Origin: Neocallimastix lanati (nom. inval.)
Lineage: Eukaryota; Neocallimastigomycota; Neocallimastigomycetes; Neocallimastigales; Neocallimastigaceae
Assembly (NCBI GenBank): GCA_016946835.1
Contig: JACVTC010000215.1
Coordinates: forward strand, 1-57,500
Reading direction: 5' to 3'
DNA length: 57,500 nt
The notes beneath the pieces are model-generated. The model did no database searches. It saw only the letters and a program-made list of their open reading frames with translations, and had not been told where the DNA came from. A program made the position numbers and the translations under genes. Shown in pieces: positions 13,984 through 24,722 of this stretch (positions are counted from its first letter, which is position 1; each line of letters starts with the position of its first letter).

Positions 13984-14586
13984 GAGTGTGTGTCATTTCG
14001 CAAAAATTCATTTCGGAAAAGTTTCATTTCGCAAAATTTTTTGTGTCATTTCGCAAAAATTTCATTTCGGAAAAGTTTCATTTCGCAAAATTTTAATAAA
14101 TAGATAAATAAATAATAAAATAAATAAATAAATAATAAAAAAATAAAAAAAAAAGAATTATAAAATATAAAATATAAAATATAAAATAAATAATAAAGAA
14201 TAAAAAAAAAAAAATAAAAAATATAAAATATAAAATATAAAATATAAAATATAAAAATATAAAATAAAAAAAAAAATATAAAGTATAAAATATAAAAATA
14301 TAAAATAAAAAAAAAAAATATAAAGTATAAAATATAAAAAAAATATAAAATAAAAAATATAAAATAAAAAATAAAAAAAAAATATAAAAAATATAAAAAA
14401 TATAAAATAAAAATATAAAATATAAAATATAAAATAAAAAAAAAATATAAAATATAAAATAAAAATAAAAATATAAAATAAAAAATATAAAATATATAAT
14501 ATATAATATAAAATAAAAAAATAGATACCACCTAAAATCATCCTAATTTTGTGCTACTTTTAACTCCCTTTTTTATGATGTCCTCA

Positions 14587-14627
<41 letters not shown>

Positions 14628-15216
14628 TGAATTATTTATAAATATTTCTTTTATTAAAAAAATTTATTAGCAATTTAAGATTTTTAAAATACTGCGCAAG
14701 GACTTAAAAGGTGTAAAATAATCAATTAATTATTTAAATATTATTTTTTAATATTTTTTTTAATAATTATATTTTAAATTTAACAATTATATTTTAAATT
14801 ATTATCCTTTACATCTTTTAAATTATTATTAATACTTATTTTTTTTATATATATAAAATTCTTATATATATTTTAAAAAATTATAAAACGTTTAAAACAT
14901 ATGATAAAATATTTTATTTTTTTAAAGCGTTAATTCTAATGAATATTTATTATATAATGTATATTTAATATATATATGTCCATATATATATGTATATATT
15001 TTTTTTTTAAAAATTTAATTTTAAAATTTATTTATTTATTATAGTTTTATATATTTATTTTTATTTATTTAGTTTTTTATTTAAATTATATATATTATTT
15101 ATTTATTTTATTATTAATTTATTTATTTATTAAAAATTTTGCGAAATGAAACTTTTTATGTAAATTTTCCGAAATGAAACTTTCCGAAATGAAATTTTGC
15201 GAAATGCTCCTCCCCT
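13984..15216. mobile_element. Non-autonomous TIR element, copy 2
   Basis: Same family as 1542-2891. The left end reads GAGTGTGTGTCATTTCGC; the right end, reverse-complemented, reads AGGGGAGGAGCATTTCGC. The shared core (about 14530-14740) includes TACTTTTAACTCCC, GTCCTCATC and GCAAGGACTTAAAAGG. The left terminus is duplicated in tandem (13988-14040 and 14043-14095). G(T)8 flanks both sides (13975-13983 and 15217-15225), a possible 9-bp target duplication, though it is low complexity. No transposase is encoded. It lies just upstream of coatomer gamma. Confidence 0.75.
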
Positions 15217-15493
15217 GTTTTTTTTTAAAACTATTATTATTATTATTATTATTAAACTTTAGTATTTAATTAATTTATTTATTTATTTATTAAAATAAAA
15301 TAAAAATAAAATAAAATAATAAAAAGTTATTATAATCTCTTTATTTTTCATGTTACACTTCTTTTATATATTAATTTTTTTTTATCTTTCATATTTATTT
15401 TTTTTTATTATTAATTTTTTTTTTTTTTACATTTATTATTATACTTTATTTTATTGTATTTTTTTTTTTTTTATTTTATTTTATTTTATTTAA

Positions 15494-15539
<46 letters not shown>

Positions 15540-15832
15540 TTCCTTTTGTTTTTATTTTATTCTTATTGTAATTGATAAAAATTACTGTTGAGTAAAGAAG
15601 AATTATTAAATTATTTTAAATGGTTATATAAATAATGAATCATATAATAATCTAGATTTAATAAATTATTTTTAATTAATTTTTAAAACTATTATTATTA
15701 TTATTAATTTTTTTAATATTGCTAATAATATATTAGTAATATTATATGTAAATTTACTTATTGTCAAAATAAATTTTCGTTCTTGTCATCCTTCCAAACG
15801 AAAACTTTTATTTTCCTTGTAATTACCATTTC

Positions 15833-15889
<57 letters not shown>

Positions 15890-16126
15890 CATTTTGATGA
15901 GAAATATGTATTATTTCATTTATATTATCGTTTTTTTTTTTTTTTTTTTTTTATTTTTTAATTATTTTTTTTAAAAAAAAAATAAAGAAAAGTAAATATT
16001 ATATATATTATTATTATCTTTATAAAAATTATCTAATTTTGTTTTTGCCAAAATTTATAACTTTTATTATCATTATTATTATTATATTTGTGTGATATTA
16101 TTTATTATATATATTTAATATATATA
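15217..16126. other. AT-rich intergenic DNA
   Basis: Low-complexity sequence with an ATT array (about 15499-15538), a T run of about 46 (15838-15883) and a T run near 15931. The predicted Phe-rich open frames are homopolymer artefacts. No RNA gene or coding exon is recognised. Confidence 0.6.
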
Positions 16127-16342
16127 TTATTTTTTAACACTATTTATTTTATTTTTTCTAAAACGAAAAAATTTTTTTAAACTAAAAACTTTCTTTGATT
16201 TATCTTGTTGAATATTTTTATTAACAGCAGTATCAATTGAACCTTCTTTTAAGGTTACCAAAGAAATTTCATTTGTATTTATTTCTTCTACAAATATTTT
16301 TTCCTTTAATTCATCATTCTTTGCTAAACTTTCAATTATATG
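16127..16342 (-). pseudogene. Orphan 3'-terminal exon of an unknown protein
   Basis: On the minus strand an acceptor-like CTAG is followed by a 71-codon open frame with normal amino-acid composition, ending in TAA at 16127. It is hydrophilic, with an acidic first half (LAKNDELKEKIFVEEI) and a strongly basic end (KKVFSLKKFFRFRKNK). It stands out from the simple-sequence surroundings and has coding-like composition. I do not recognise the family. No upstream exon is visible between 16343 and the polymerase relic at 16912, so it may be a gene severed by the insertions to its right, or the last exon after a very long intron. Whether it is expressed cannot be told. Confidence 0.35.
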
Positions 16343-16911
16343 CTAGATTAAGGCTTAGTTTTAGGTTTTTAATTTTAAAGTTATATAGTTTTTATTTTTT
16401 TAAAAAAATATATATATATAAAGATATAAACTATTTTTACATATATTATTTAAAATTATTATATATAAATCTTAGTTATATTTATATACATAAAAATTTA
16501 AATTATATTTTTAAAAAAATATACTAGATTAAAACAAGAAATATTAATTAGAGTAGATTAAATACATATATATATATTTTATAAATTAAGGTAATAATAA
16601 TAAAATATAATAAAAATTTAATAGGATTAATGAAATTATAAAAATATTATAGTAATGGCAATGCCTTTTTTTTTAAAAAACATTTTATGTAAAATATAAA
16701 ATTTGTACCACATGAAAAAATAAAATTAAATAAATAATATCTAAATAAAATCATAAAAAGTAAAACATTATACTTGTACTTTTTATTTTAATTTTTATTA
16801 TACATTTTGCTTTTATCTTATTTTATACAATTAATTGTAATTATTATTAAAGGTTTTATAAAAATAACTCAATATTAATAAAAATTTTTATTCAAATATT
16901 TATATTAAATT
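16343..16911. other. AT-rich spacer, nothing recognised
   Basis: No coding or repeat signal beyond short A/T runs. It separates the orphan exon from the polymerase relic. The open frame at 16237-16527 on the plus strand overlaps the orphan exon antisense and is composed of Leu, Phe, Ile and Tyr codons typical of noise here. Confidence 0.5.
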
Positions 16912-18596
16912 TTAAAGCTGTTTAGTTATCTCTTCACTATAAGATTTTAATAAATTTATTAAACCTTTTCTCTCATAATGATTATAATATTAATTATAAT
17001 CTAACTTTGGTACAATAATATTTTTATCTTTTAGACTTTTTTCCTTTAAGTTATTGTACAAATCTAAAGGCTTTATTTAAGTAATTTCTTCCCATTCTGG
17101 TGGTACATTCTGCACCAGGTAAAAATCTTAAGAATTTCAATGAGCTAGATCCAAGACATCCATAAATTGAGTTTGCTTGAATTTTTAATGCATATTGTCG
17201 TTTATCGTAAATAATATAATCCGTACCGGAGGATACCTTCATTAAATTTTTATATCGTACACGTTCTGATAAAAGCACTTTCATCATCTGTGGCAGAATA
17301 CCAATATGATTCTTAGTGTAATAATATACTTTATCACCAATGTCAATTCGGTGATACGAATCTTTGGGATATTTATCAATATTTGAACTATCTATTAATG
17401 TGGTATAGCATATATTGTGAGTGATGATGACACTAGGATATAAACTTGTAAAATCTAGCATAGTGCAATAATCATTCACACCTGATTTGGGTTCAATTAC
17501 CGTTGTTCCTTTATACCCTTGAATATTTGATTGATCTAAATCAATACATATATTATTGTCGTAAGAATATTTATAAAGCAAATTGGAAAATTTTTTGCTC
17601 TGGCCCGTTCTATATACTTCGTCAATACGGACTCTTGATATTTTTGCTATTTCTAAAAGTTGAATCCACTGATGAGAAACATTAAATATATTCAATGTCA
17701 ATATCGAATCCATAATACAGTATTTTGCCACTTTATGTAACGATTCTTCCGTATTTTCATAGATTAAATTAAACATTTCTTTATAAGGCAAATCTATTTT
17801 ATGTTTATTTAATAATTGCTCCGCAACATAATTTAAATTTGAAGATGGCAAATTCAAGGATTTAGCATACTTATACATATCAACAGCCATACGAACCGGA
17901 ATATATAATTCCACTTCATCGGCCATTAAATTATTGAATTGGGATGGTTTATTTAAAATTCGACTAGCAGAGAATGGTGTCTCCTTCCTATCAATGCTCA
18001 AGTACACACCTGCTCTTTGTGTTAAATATTTATTATCAAATCCAAAAGTTTTATATCCAATAATAATATCAGGATCAAATTTACTTATTTACTTAAAAAA
18101 TTCACACAATAGTTCATATTCCGTAGATACATAGATCATTTCATATTCAAATAGTTCATCATTATTTTTACTTTCATCTAAATCTTTACTATTTTTATTC
18201 TTTTCATTATCTTCCATTTGTTTTATGAAATCTTATATTTTTTCAAAGTTTTCATTTTGATTTTCAACTTTCTTTTACATAGGAAGATCCCTGTTTTTCT
18301 CAATTTTATTTAAAATATTTTTAAACTTATCAATTCTACCATGAACATCATCACTATAATTTGCATTTAAAATATTACTTAACCTATTAAATCGATTAAC
18401 AATGCCGTCATCATAACTCCAGAATTATCTGGTTAATTCGTATACTATATTTTTTATTTTCTGGTTATCTATAACCTGATTTATTCTCTTAGTTATTCTC
18501 GCTGTATGTTTAATTTCCTTTCTTTCAGCTTTTACTTCATCTTCCAATTTCACCATGTAGATATTTTCATATTCACATTCTCTTTGGTGATTCTAC
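16912..18596 (-). pseudogene. Decayed delta-type family B DNA polymerase
   Basis: The 318-codon open frame 18007-17051 contains the Exo III region (YCIMDSIL), a delta-like TTVIEP block, motif A (DFTSLYPS followed by THNICYTTL), and motif B (ALKIQANSIYG) followed by the GAECTTRMGR block. The same frame continues upstream to about 18590 through four in-frame stops, all TAA, and includes Exo II (FDPDIIIGY...FGFD). Exo I is not found. Downstream the frame shifts; a C-terminal-like piece (KLDYN...SYSEEITKQL) runs to 16912 with one more TAA. The palm motif C (DTD) that should lie between is missing, so the copy cannot be an active polymerase. Motifs are of the RNA-primed delta/large-DNA-virus type, not the protein-primed type of Polintons or linear plasmids. 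Cellular Pol delta normally reads MMAHNLCYTTL after motif A; the difference favours a viral-like origin, which is an inference. Confidence 0.75.
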
Positions 18597-18925
18597 ATCT
18601 AGTAATCCTGGCCTCTCACCATCCATCTTGTAAACCTTAGAGTGCTGGTCATGGATATCTATTTTCCTATATATAAGTCGTTTATCCACTAACCTTGACT
18701 CCAATATTATAGTTCGTGGCATAGCCTCCGCTAGCCTACATCTTGTGTTAAAGTCATTCCATTTGACTTTACCAGTACGCTCGTCTACCAGCTTCACTTT
18801 AATTTGAAACTCCTCAGTTACCATAGGTATTAGCACTTTACCGGTGGCAGTAGTAAATGTCAAGGATCGATCCTCATTTTGGAAACCCAATTTCTTTGAC
18901 TAACTACAGATGGATCATATTAATC
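18573..18925 (-). pseudogene. Retropepsin-like fragment
   Basis: A 105-codon frame (18890-18573) reads LGFQNEDRSLTFTTATGK, EEFQIKVKL and AMPRTIIL, resembling the second half of a retroviral-type aspartic protease (flap and hydrophobic ILG region). Just upstream the frame continues as LI-stop-SICS-stop-SKKLGF, which aligns with an LIDSG-type active site in which the catalytic Asp codon is a stop. It abuts element A at 18928. It overlaps the N-terminal side of the polymerase relic in another frame. The parent element is not identified; the protease identity is tentative. Confidence 0.4.
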
Positions 18926-18927
18926 TG

Positions 18928-19634
18928 TGTAAAAGAAAATACTTAAAATAGATTACAATAACAAAAGAATACAATATAATTTTATTTAAAAAAATATTTT
19001 TATTAAAAATATACTTTATTAATATTTAATAGTTGTTTGTTAAAATAGCAATTACATCGAGAAAAAATGTGAAAAGTATCTTCTATTTATACTTTTCCTA
19101 AATACATTGATAATATATTATTTTATTTAAATTTCATATATTTTAATATAAAACTATCCTAATGAATTTTATTAAACAATAAATTTATAAACTATAGCTA
19201 AATTAAGAAAAATATAATTATTAATTAAACTAAATACTAAATAATTAATATTAAGTACATTTATTATCTATTTATTATTTTAATATTATAAGTAAAGTCT
19301 TTATTTATTTTCGATTTAAAAACAATGTTAAAGGAGTCATGATTAAATTTTGAAACTTAAATTTTCACAAAATAAATTATTAATTTATTTTGTTTTAAAC
19401 TTTAATTAATTCATTTAAATTATTTTACAACAATAATTTTCTCAGAATTAAATTTTATAAAAATTATTACATTAAAATTTATCTTGTGGCTTAAAGAATA
19501 TAATTCAAAAATTTAGTTCATATGATTTATTTACTTTGCTTATTATTTTATAAATCAAAGAATAATTTACATTTTTGAATTATACAAGAAAAATTTTTAA
19601 TTTAAAATGTGATTGGGATAATCACATCTTTACA
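18928..19634 (-). repeat. Element A 3' LTR
   Basis: A complete 707-bp LTR with TGTAAAAG...CTTTACA termini (plus-strand reading). It is preceded on the element strand by the polypurine tract GGAGGGAGA at about 19636-19644. Its first 275 bp match 43775-44049 with only scattered differences. One difference, G for A in ATAGCAATTAC, falls in the site complementary to the primer-binding sequence; the 5' copy has the perfect match. Confidence 0.9.
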
Positions 19635-19665
19635 ATCTCCCTCCTTAAATCAAGCTCCTGCGAGA

Positions 19666-20917
19666 TCAAAGTTTTCTTGAAGGTATATCTATCGTAAAAG
19701 GTTGATACTTATGCCTGACATAATATTCCGGTTCAACGGATTCCTCAGTATCAGTTGGTTGTTTTCCTTTTCTGCATCTTTTTTGATATTCTTGAATTAA
19801 CTGTGGATCAGGGATTTGACTTTCTTCAATCCAACTGTTTTCGACAATATCACGACCTTTCCAAGAAACAAGGTAAAAGTTCTTTCCATTACGTCTCTTC
19901 ATGTCGTTAATTCTTTCCGGAATTCCTTCTTCATAATCAGTTGATAAACTTATATTTTTTCTTTTGCAATTTCTCCTATCTTTAAATTCGTTTTCATAGT
20001 AAGGTTCGAGTAATGAAACATGAAAAACTGGATGGCAACGCATTCCCTTTGGAAGATTAAGTTCATAAGCTAAATCACTTATTTTCTTACTAATTTTAAA
20101 GGGACCAGCCATTTGATTAGAAAGTTTCTTTTTCTTATTTTTTTCGTTAATTCCTTTAAGTAACCAAACTTTATCACCAACTTCGAATTTAGGAGGATCC
20201 AATCTTTTTTGATCAGCATATTTCTTATAAGTTTCTTTTGCTCTATGTAAATTCTCTTTTAAAAAATTTATATTTTCATTAATCTCAATTACACGTTTTT
20301 CCGCCTTACTAGGTCTTTTGTTCGATGGAATTTCTGGATAAGCTTTAGGATTAAATCCATAATTTCCGAAAAATGGTGTTTGATTAATTGATTGCTGTAT
20401 AGAGTTATTATTTGAGAACTCAGCAAATGGTAAAAGATCAGCCCAATTGTTTTGTCTTTCATTGATGAAGCAACGGAGATATTGTTCCAATATCGCGTTC
20501 ACCCTCTCCGTTTGACCATCTGTTTGAGGATGATTAGCAGTAGAAAGAGAATGTTCAATGTCATAAAGGCTACATAGTCTTTTCCAAAACACAGAAGTAA
20601 ATTGAGAACCTCTATCAGAAATAATAGATTCCGGTAAGCCATGCAAACGAAAAATAGTAGAAAGAAAAGCATCAGCGGCAATGGCAGCAGTAGGAAGACA
20701 GCGAAAGGGAATAAAATGTGCCATTTTAGTTAAACGATCTACAACAACCATAATACAAGTAAGATCTTTAGACTTTGACAGATCAACAATAAAATCCATA
20801 GATAATTCAGACCACGGTTTATTCGGTGTAGAAAGGGGTGAAAGTAGACTGTATGGTTTATGACAAATCTCGCAAGACCTAACAAACCTTGAAACATCAT
20901 TGAATAATTTTGGCCAT
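19666..20917 (-). pseudogene. Element A integrase with chromodomain
   Basis: This is the pol C-terminal part, open from 20799 and continuous upstream through one in-frame TGA at about 20918. The HHCC zinc domain straddles that stop: the His pair (HHDSVSAGH) lies upstream and the Cys pair (CEICH) downstream. The core follows with MDFIVDL, SDRGSQFTS and HPQTDGQTERVN, giving the DD(35)E triad. A GPF module (MAGPFKI) is next, and near the end a chromodomain (FYLVSWKGRDIVENSWIEE) that in this family targets insertion to modified histones. The stop replaces the first of two expected Trp codons (TGG to TGA), so a single transition is the likely cause. Confidence 0.85.
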
Positions 20918-22995
20918 CAAAAATTACGGGAAATAAGTTCGGACGTCTTTTTAATACCAAAGTGACCAGCAGAAACTGAATCATGATGGAGTTCAAGAAT
21001 CCTTGTTATTAATGATTCAGGAACATAAATCAATTTATCAAAAAGTAGAAATCCTTCCTCATCAATTTTTACTTTATTTATATTATTAATAGGAGGCGAA
21101 GATGAGGAATTGTTGCTTAGGTAAGTTTTAATTTTACAAAATAATTCATCCGAATTTAAAGAAGACAATATGGAATTAATGAGAGAATCACTAGATTTTT
21201 TACTAATTGTTAAACAACATTTTGACACAGTTCGTAAATTGGCGAATAAATGATCACTTCTTCTTGAGAGTAAATCAGGTTTGTCAGACTTCTTTCCAGC
21301 ACGATAAATAAGCTTAAAATCAAATCTAGATAAAAATTCGTACCAACGAATTTGTCGTTGAGAGAGCATTTCTGGTTTTCTAGGGAGAGTAAGATTTTTA
21401 TGATCAGTATAAACGATAAATTTATGTCGAGCACCTTCTAAGTAATGTCGCCATTCCTCAAGTGCTAATTTGATTGCTAACAATTCTTTATCATAAATTT
21501 GGTAATTCCTTTGACATTTAGTTACACTTTTCGAGAGAAATGCAACGGGATGTAATTTACCTTCAAATTCTTGAGATAATACAGCTCCAACAGCAAAGTT
21601 ACTAGCATCAGTTTCAACTATAAAAGGTTTATCACTGCCAGGATTTCTTAAGATAGGAGCAGAAGTAAATAAATGCTTTAACTTATCGAAAGCGTCTTGT
21701 TGATCTTTTCCCCAAACAAATTGAATATTTTTTCTAGTGAGTTTGTGAATAGGATTTGCGATTTTAGCAAAATCTTTTATGAAAAGACGATAATAATTGC
21801 AAAGACCGATGAACGATTGGACTTCCTTAACGTTTGTTGGAGAAGGCCATTCTAAAATTGCTTTAACTTTTTCATTATCCATTTTTAATCCATCTTTCGA
21901 AATTACATAGCCAAGGAAAGTGGTTTCCGATTTATCAAATTCACATTTTTCCAATTTCACAACTGAATTATTTTCAAGTAATCTTTTTAATACCTTTTTA
22001 ACATGTATGTGATGCTCTTCGATATTATTGGAAAAGATAAGAATATCATCAATATAAGAAATGACAAAATCATCTAAATAATCTCTGAGAACATCATTGA
22101 TAAAGTGCTGAAAAGTAGCAGGTGCATTCTTTAGTCCGAAAGGCATAACTAAGAATTCAAAATGCCCATATCTGGTTCTAAAGGCAGTTTTATATTCATC
22201 GCCTTCTTTAATACGGACTAGATTATATGCAGATTTTAAATCTAGTTTCGTAAATATTTTAGCTCCTTTAACTCTATCAAGTAGTTCACTAATTAAAGGT
22301 AAAGGATATGAATTACGTATCGTCATTTCATTTAACTTTCTATAATCAATAACTAAACGTAATGTACCATCTTTTTTTCTAACAAATAGAACTGGAGCAC
22401 CAGCAGGAGAAGTGGATTTTCTAATGAATCCTTTATCTAATAATTCCTTTAATTGTTTCTTTAATTCTTCACGCTCTAATTCCGTCAAAGGATACAAAGG
22501 ACCATAAAATAAAATTGAATTATCTTTTAAATTTATCTCACAATCATATACTCTATGTGGAGGTAATACATTACAATTTTTTTCATTAAACACTTCTTTA
22601 TAATCTAAATAGATGATTGGTACGGTTACCGAATTTTGATTTTTATTTAAATTTTCATTTTCGTTACAAGATTTAAATTTTTTACATGAAACATTAATAT
22701 TATTACTTGAATTAATATTATTACATGAGTCATTTTTAACTATACTATCACTATTATTTTCACATTCTAAACTTTTTTCTAATTCACTTTCACTAATACT
22801 ATCGTACATAAAATTATCATCTAAATCATAATCGCTATCGGATTCATCATTTATAGTTCGAACAACTCGTCCTTTGAAATATGGTTCGGGTTCGGATTCG
22901 TAGTCAGAATAATATTTTAAAGTGGATCTTGAACAGGATGGTTCTTCCCTTTTTTCTTCATCAGTTACTTTAAGTTCTTGTTCAAGAATAGCCAT
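20917..22995 (-). pseudogene. Element A reverse transcriptase-RNase H
   Basis: A 692-codon frame. After an acidic, Asn-rich linker (to about residue 145), RT follows with LRLVIDYRKLNEMT, FTKLDLKSAYNLVRI, MPFGLKNAPATFQ and the catalytic YIDDILIFS near residue 312. RNase H follows (ETDASNFAVGAVLSQ, YDKELLAIKLALEEWRHYL, TDHKNL). The frame ends at a TGA inside the integrase zinc domain. Its start lies downstream of an 11-A run (about 23021) where the reading frame of the upstream protease piece is lost. All visible RT and RNase H catalytic motifs are intact. Confidence 0.85.
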
Positions 22996-23889
22996 CTTAT
23001 TTCTCTTAGTAGTCTTTTTTTTTTTTTGCTTCTTCTTCTTTTCCGATTATTACAATGGCGAGCACAAAAACCAGAACTAAAAGCGATTTTCTTAGCATCA
23101 TGGTAATTACTTGGACTGTGCTTATCAATCCAAGGTAGTCCTAGAATCACATCTACATCTGGGATTCGGAGAACATAAAATTGAATAATTTCTAAGTGGT
23201 TCTTATAACGTAGAACACATTTTTCAGTTTCTTTAGTGACATTAGCGATTCCATATCCAAGTCCTGAGAAGCTAAAAGATTTATTGATCCTTTCTGTCCT
23301 CCGGATTGATAAAATTTAAGTCGGAGCCAGAGTCAATAAGAACCTTAATCTTGCTTTCTTCAATCTCATTAGTTTTGATAAAAAAATCTAAAATATTTGT
23401 TTTTTGGTGATTTTTGTCTTCACAAGTAACTTCCTTAATCATTAAAAGTTCTTCTTGTCCAGTAAGTCTTCTTATTCTACGCATATTTGAAGGGTTACCC
23501 ATAACACTATCATCGGTATCCTTTCCCTTCATAATTCACCTTAAGTTTTTTGGCTTTATCTTATTTGGACAATTGAATTTAAGATGCCCAGGTTGTTTAC
23601 ATAGGAAACAAACGCCTTTCTTTCTTTCTTCTGAATAATCTCTCTTTTCTTATTTATACTTTATTGGACGGTAAGTATATTTCCTCTCGTTTGGACCTCT
23701 TTTTATACGGTAAAGGTCGATGTCCATTGGGTCGTTATGCACAGCAGTATTACTAAAAAATTCTACCTTTTCGTTTCTTCTAATTAAGTTTTCTATATTT
23801 AATACTGTAGTAGTTAACCTAGCAAGAGATCTAGGATTTGGATCGATTAAAGCAAGTTTCTCTCTTAATGGTTGTTTTAATCCTCTCAT
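22965..23889 (-). pseudogene. Element A gag C-terminus and protease
   Basis: In order on the minus strand: gag C-terminal region (23889-23650, RGLKQPLREKLALIDP), a TAA, a CCHC zinc knuckle (CFLCKQPGHLKFNC, about 23590-23630), a TGA, and a retropepsin start (23532-23281) with VLIDSGSDLNFIN. After a frameshift comes the protease C-terminal part (VDVILGLPWIDKHSP, 23150-22965), which runs into a Lys-rich A tract and shifts frame again into RT. At 23889 the gag codons stop abruptly at the CATAA duplication left by element D; the N-terminal half resumes at 42913. Confidence 0.85.
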
Positions 23890-23891
23890 AA

Positions 23892-23910
23892 TGTAACGAA
23901 ATCCTCAGTT
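23892..23910 (+). repeat. Element D 5' LTR, first 19 bp
   Basis: TGTAACGAAATCCTCAGTT, identical to the first 19 bp of the 3' LTR at 42265. The remaining 624 bp lie at 36971-37594. The last four bases (AGTT, 23907-23910) are the left copy of element B's target duplication. Confidence 0.95.
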
Positions 23911-24699
23911 TGGTATGGTTCATATAATTTTAGGAATATAATAATAATTAACACAAATAATAAAATTACAATAAAAAAAAATAATTTGTTTTAAAATCAA
24001 TATTTATTTATTTAAATTTATAAAAAAAAAAATAATAATATAATTATTTATTTAATAAAAAGAAAGTTTTTCATTATATTTTATTTCACTAAAATTACAT
24101 GTATTTATATTTTTTTATCAAATTAAAATTTGTAAAGCCTAACTATTTTTTTAATAAACTAATTACTAATTATTTTTATAAATAAAACATTTAAATTGAA
24201 ATTGAATTATTATTTTAGTTAATAATATTATTGTTATAAATAGTAGTTATATATTATTGAATTATTAATTATTTAATAATAGTTTAATACTAATATATAT
24301 AAAATAAAAATAAAGAGATTATACAGAATATTTTATTGTGGTTTAGTTAAATTTAGTAATTAAAAATAAATTTAAATTGATAACGAAAATTTTAATAACT
24401 AATTAAATAGATTTGATTATTTTCAATATAACATAATACAAAAGAAATATAATATTAATATATTAAGTGGGCAAGGACAATATTCTTGGCTAAAGATTTT
24501 TAATACATTATAATGGAATCGGATCGATAATTCAAAAAGGAATTATAAGTTAATTAGTGATTTATTAACTTAAGATTGCTATTTAGTAATATTTGAAGAA
24601 TATTGGAAAGTTCCAATTATATAGAATAGAATAATCTATAAGGTTAGAATAATTTATATTATTCTAGCACAATTAGTATTATTTGTTCATTCTGTATTA
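23911..24699 (-). repeat. Element B 3' LTR
   Basis: 789 bp, identical by eye to 30137-30925. On the element strand it follows a G-rich polypurine tract (AGCGGGGGCA, about 24703-24712). Confidence 0.95.
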
Positions 24700-24722
24700 A
24701 GATGCCCCCGCTAAGACTCAAG

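Noticed and set aside
14046-14541. 127- and 161-codon minus-strand frames inside the TIR element
   Set aside because: Translations of AAATAT-type simple sequence; the equivalent region of the other copy (1801-2142) gives a different noise frame.
15783-15974. 63-codon frame beginning MSSFQTKTFIF
   Set aside because: Most of it is a T homopolymer read as Phe; no supporting context.
17051-18007. Protein-primed polymerase of a Polinton or linear plasmid
   Set aside because: Exonuclease and polymerase motif contexts are of the delta-like, RNA-primed type, and no terminal-protein or TPR-type insertions are visible.
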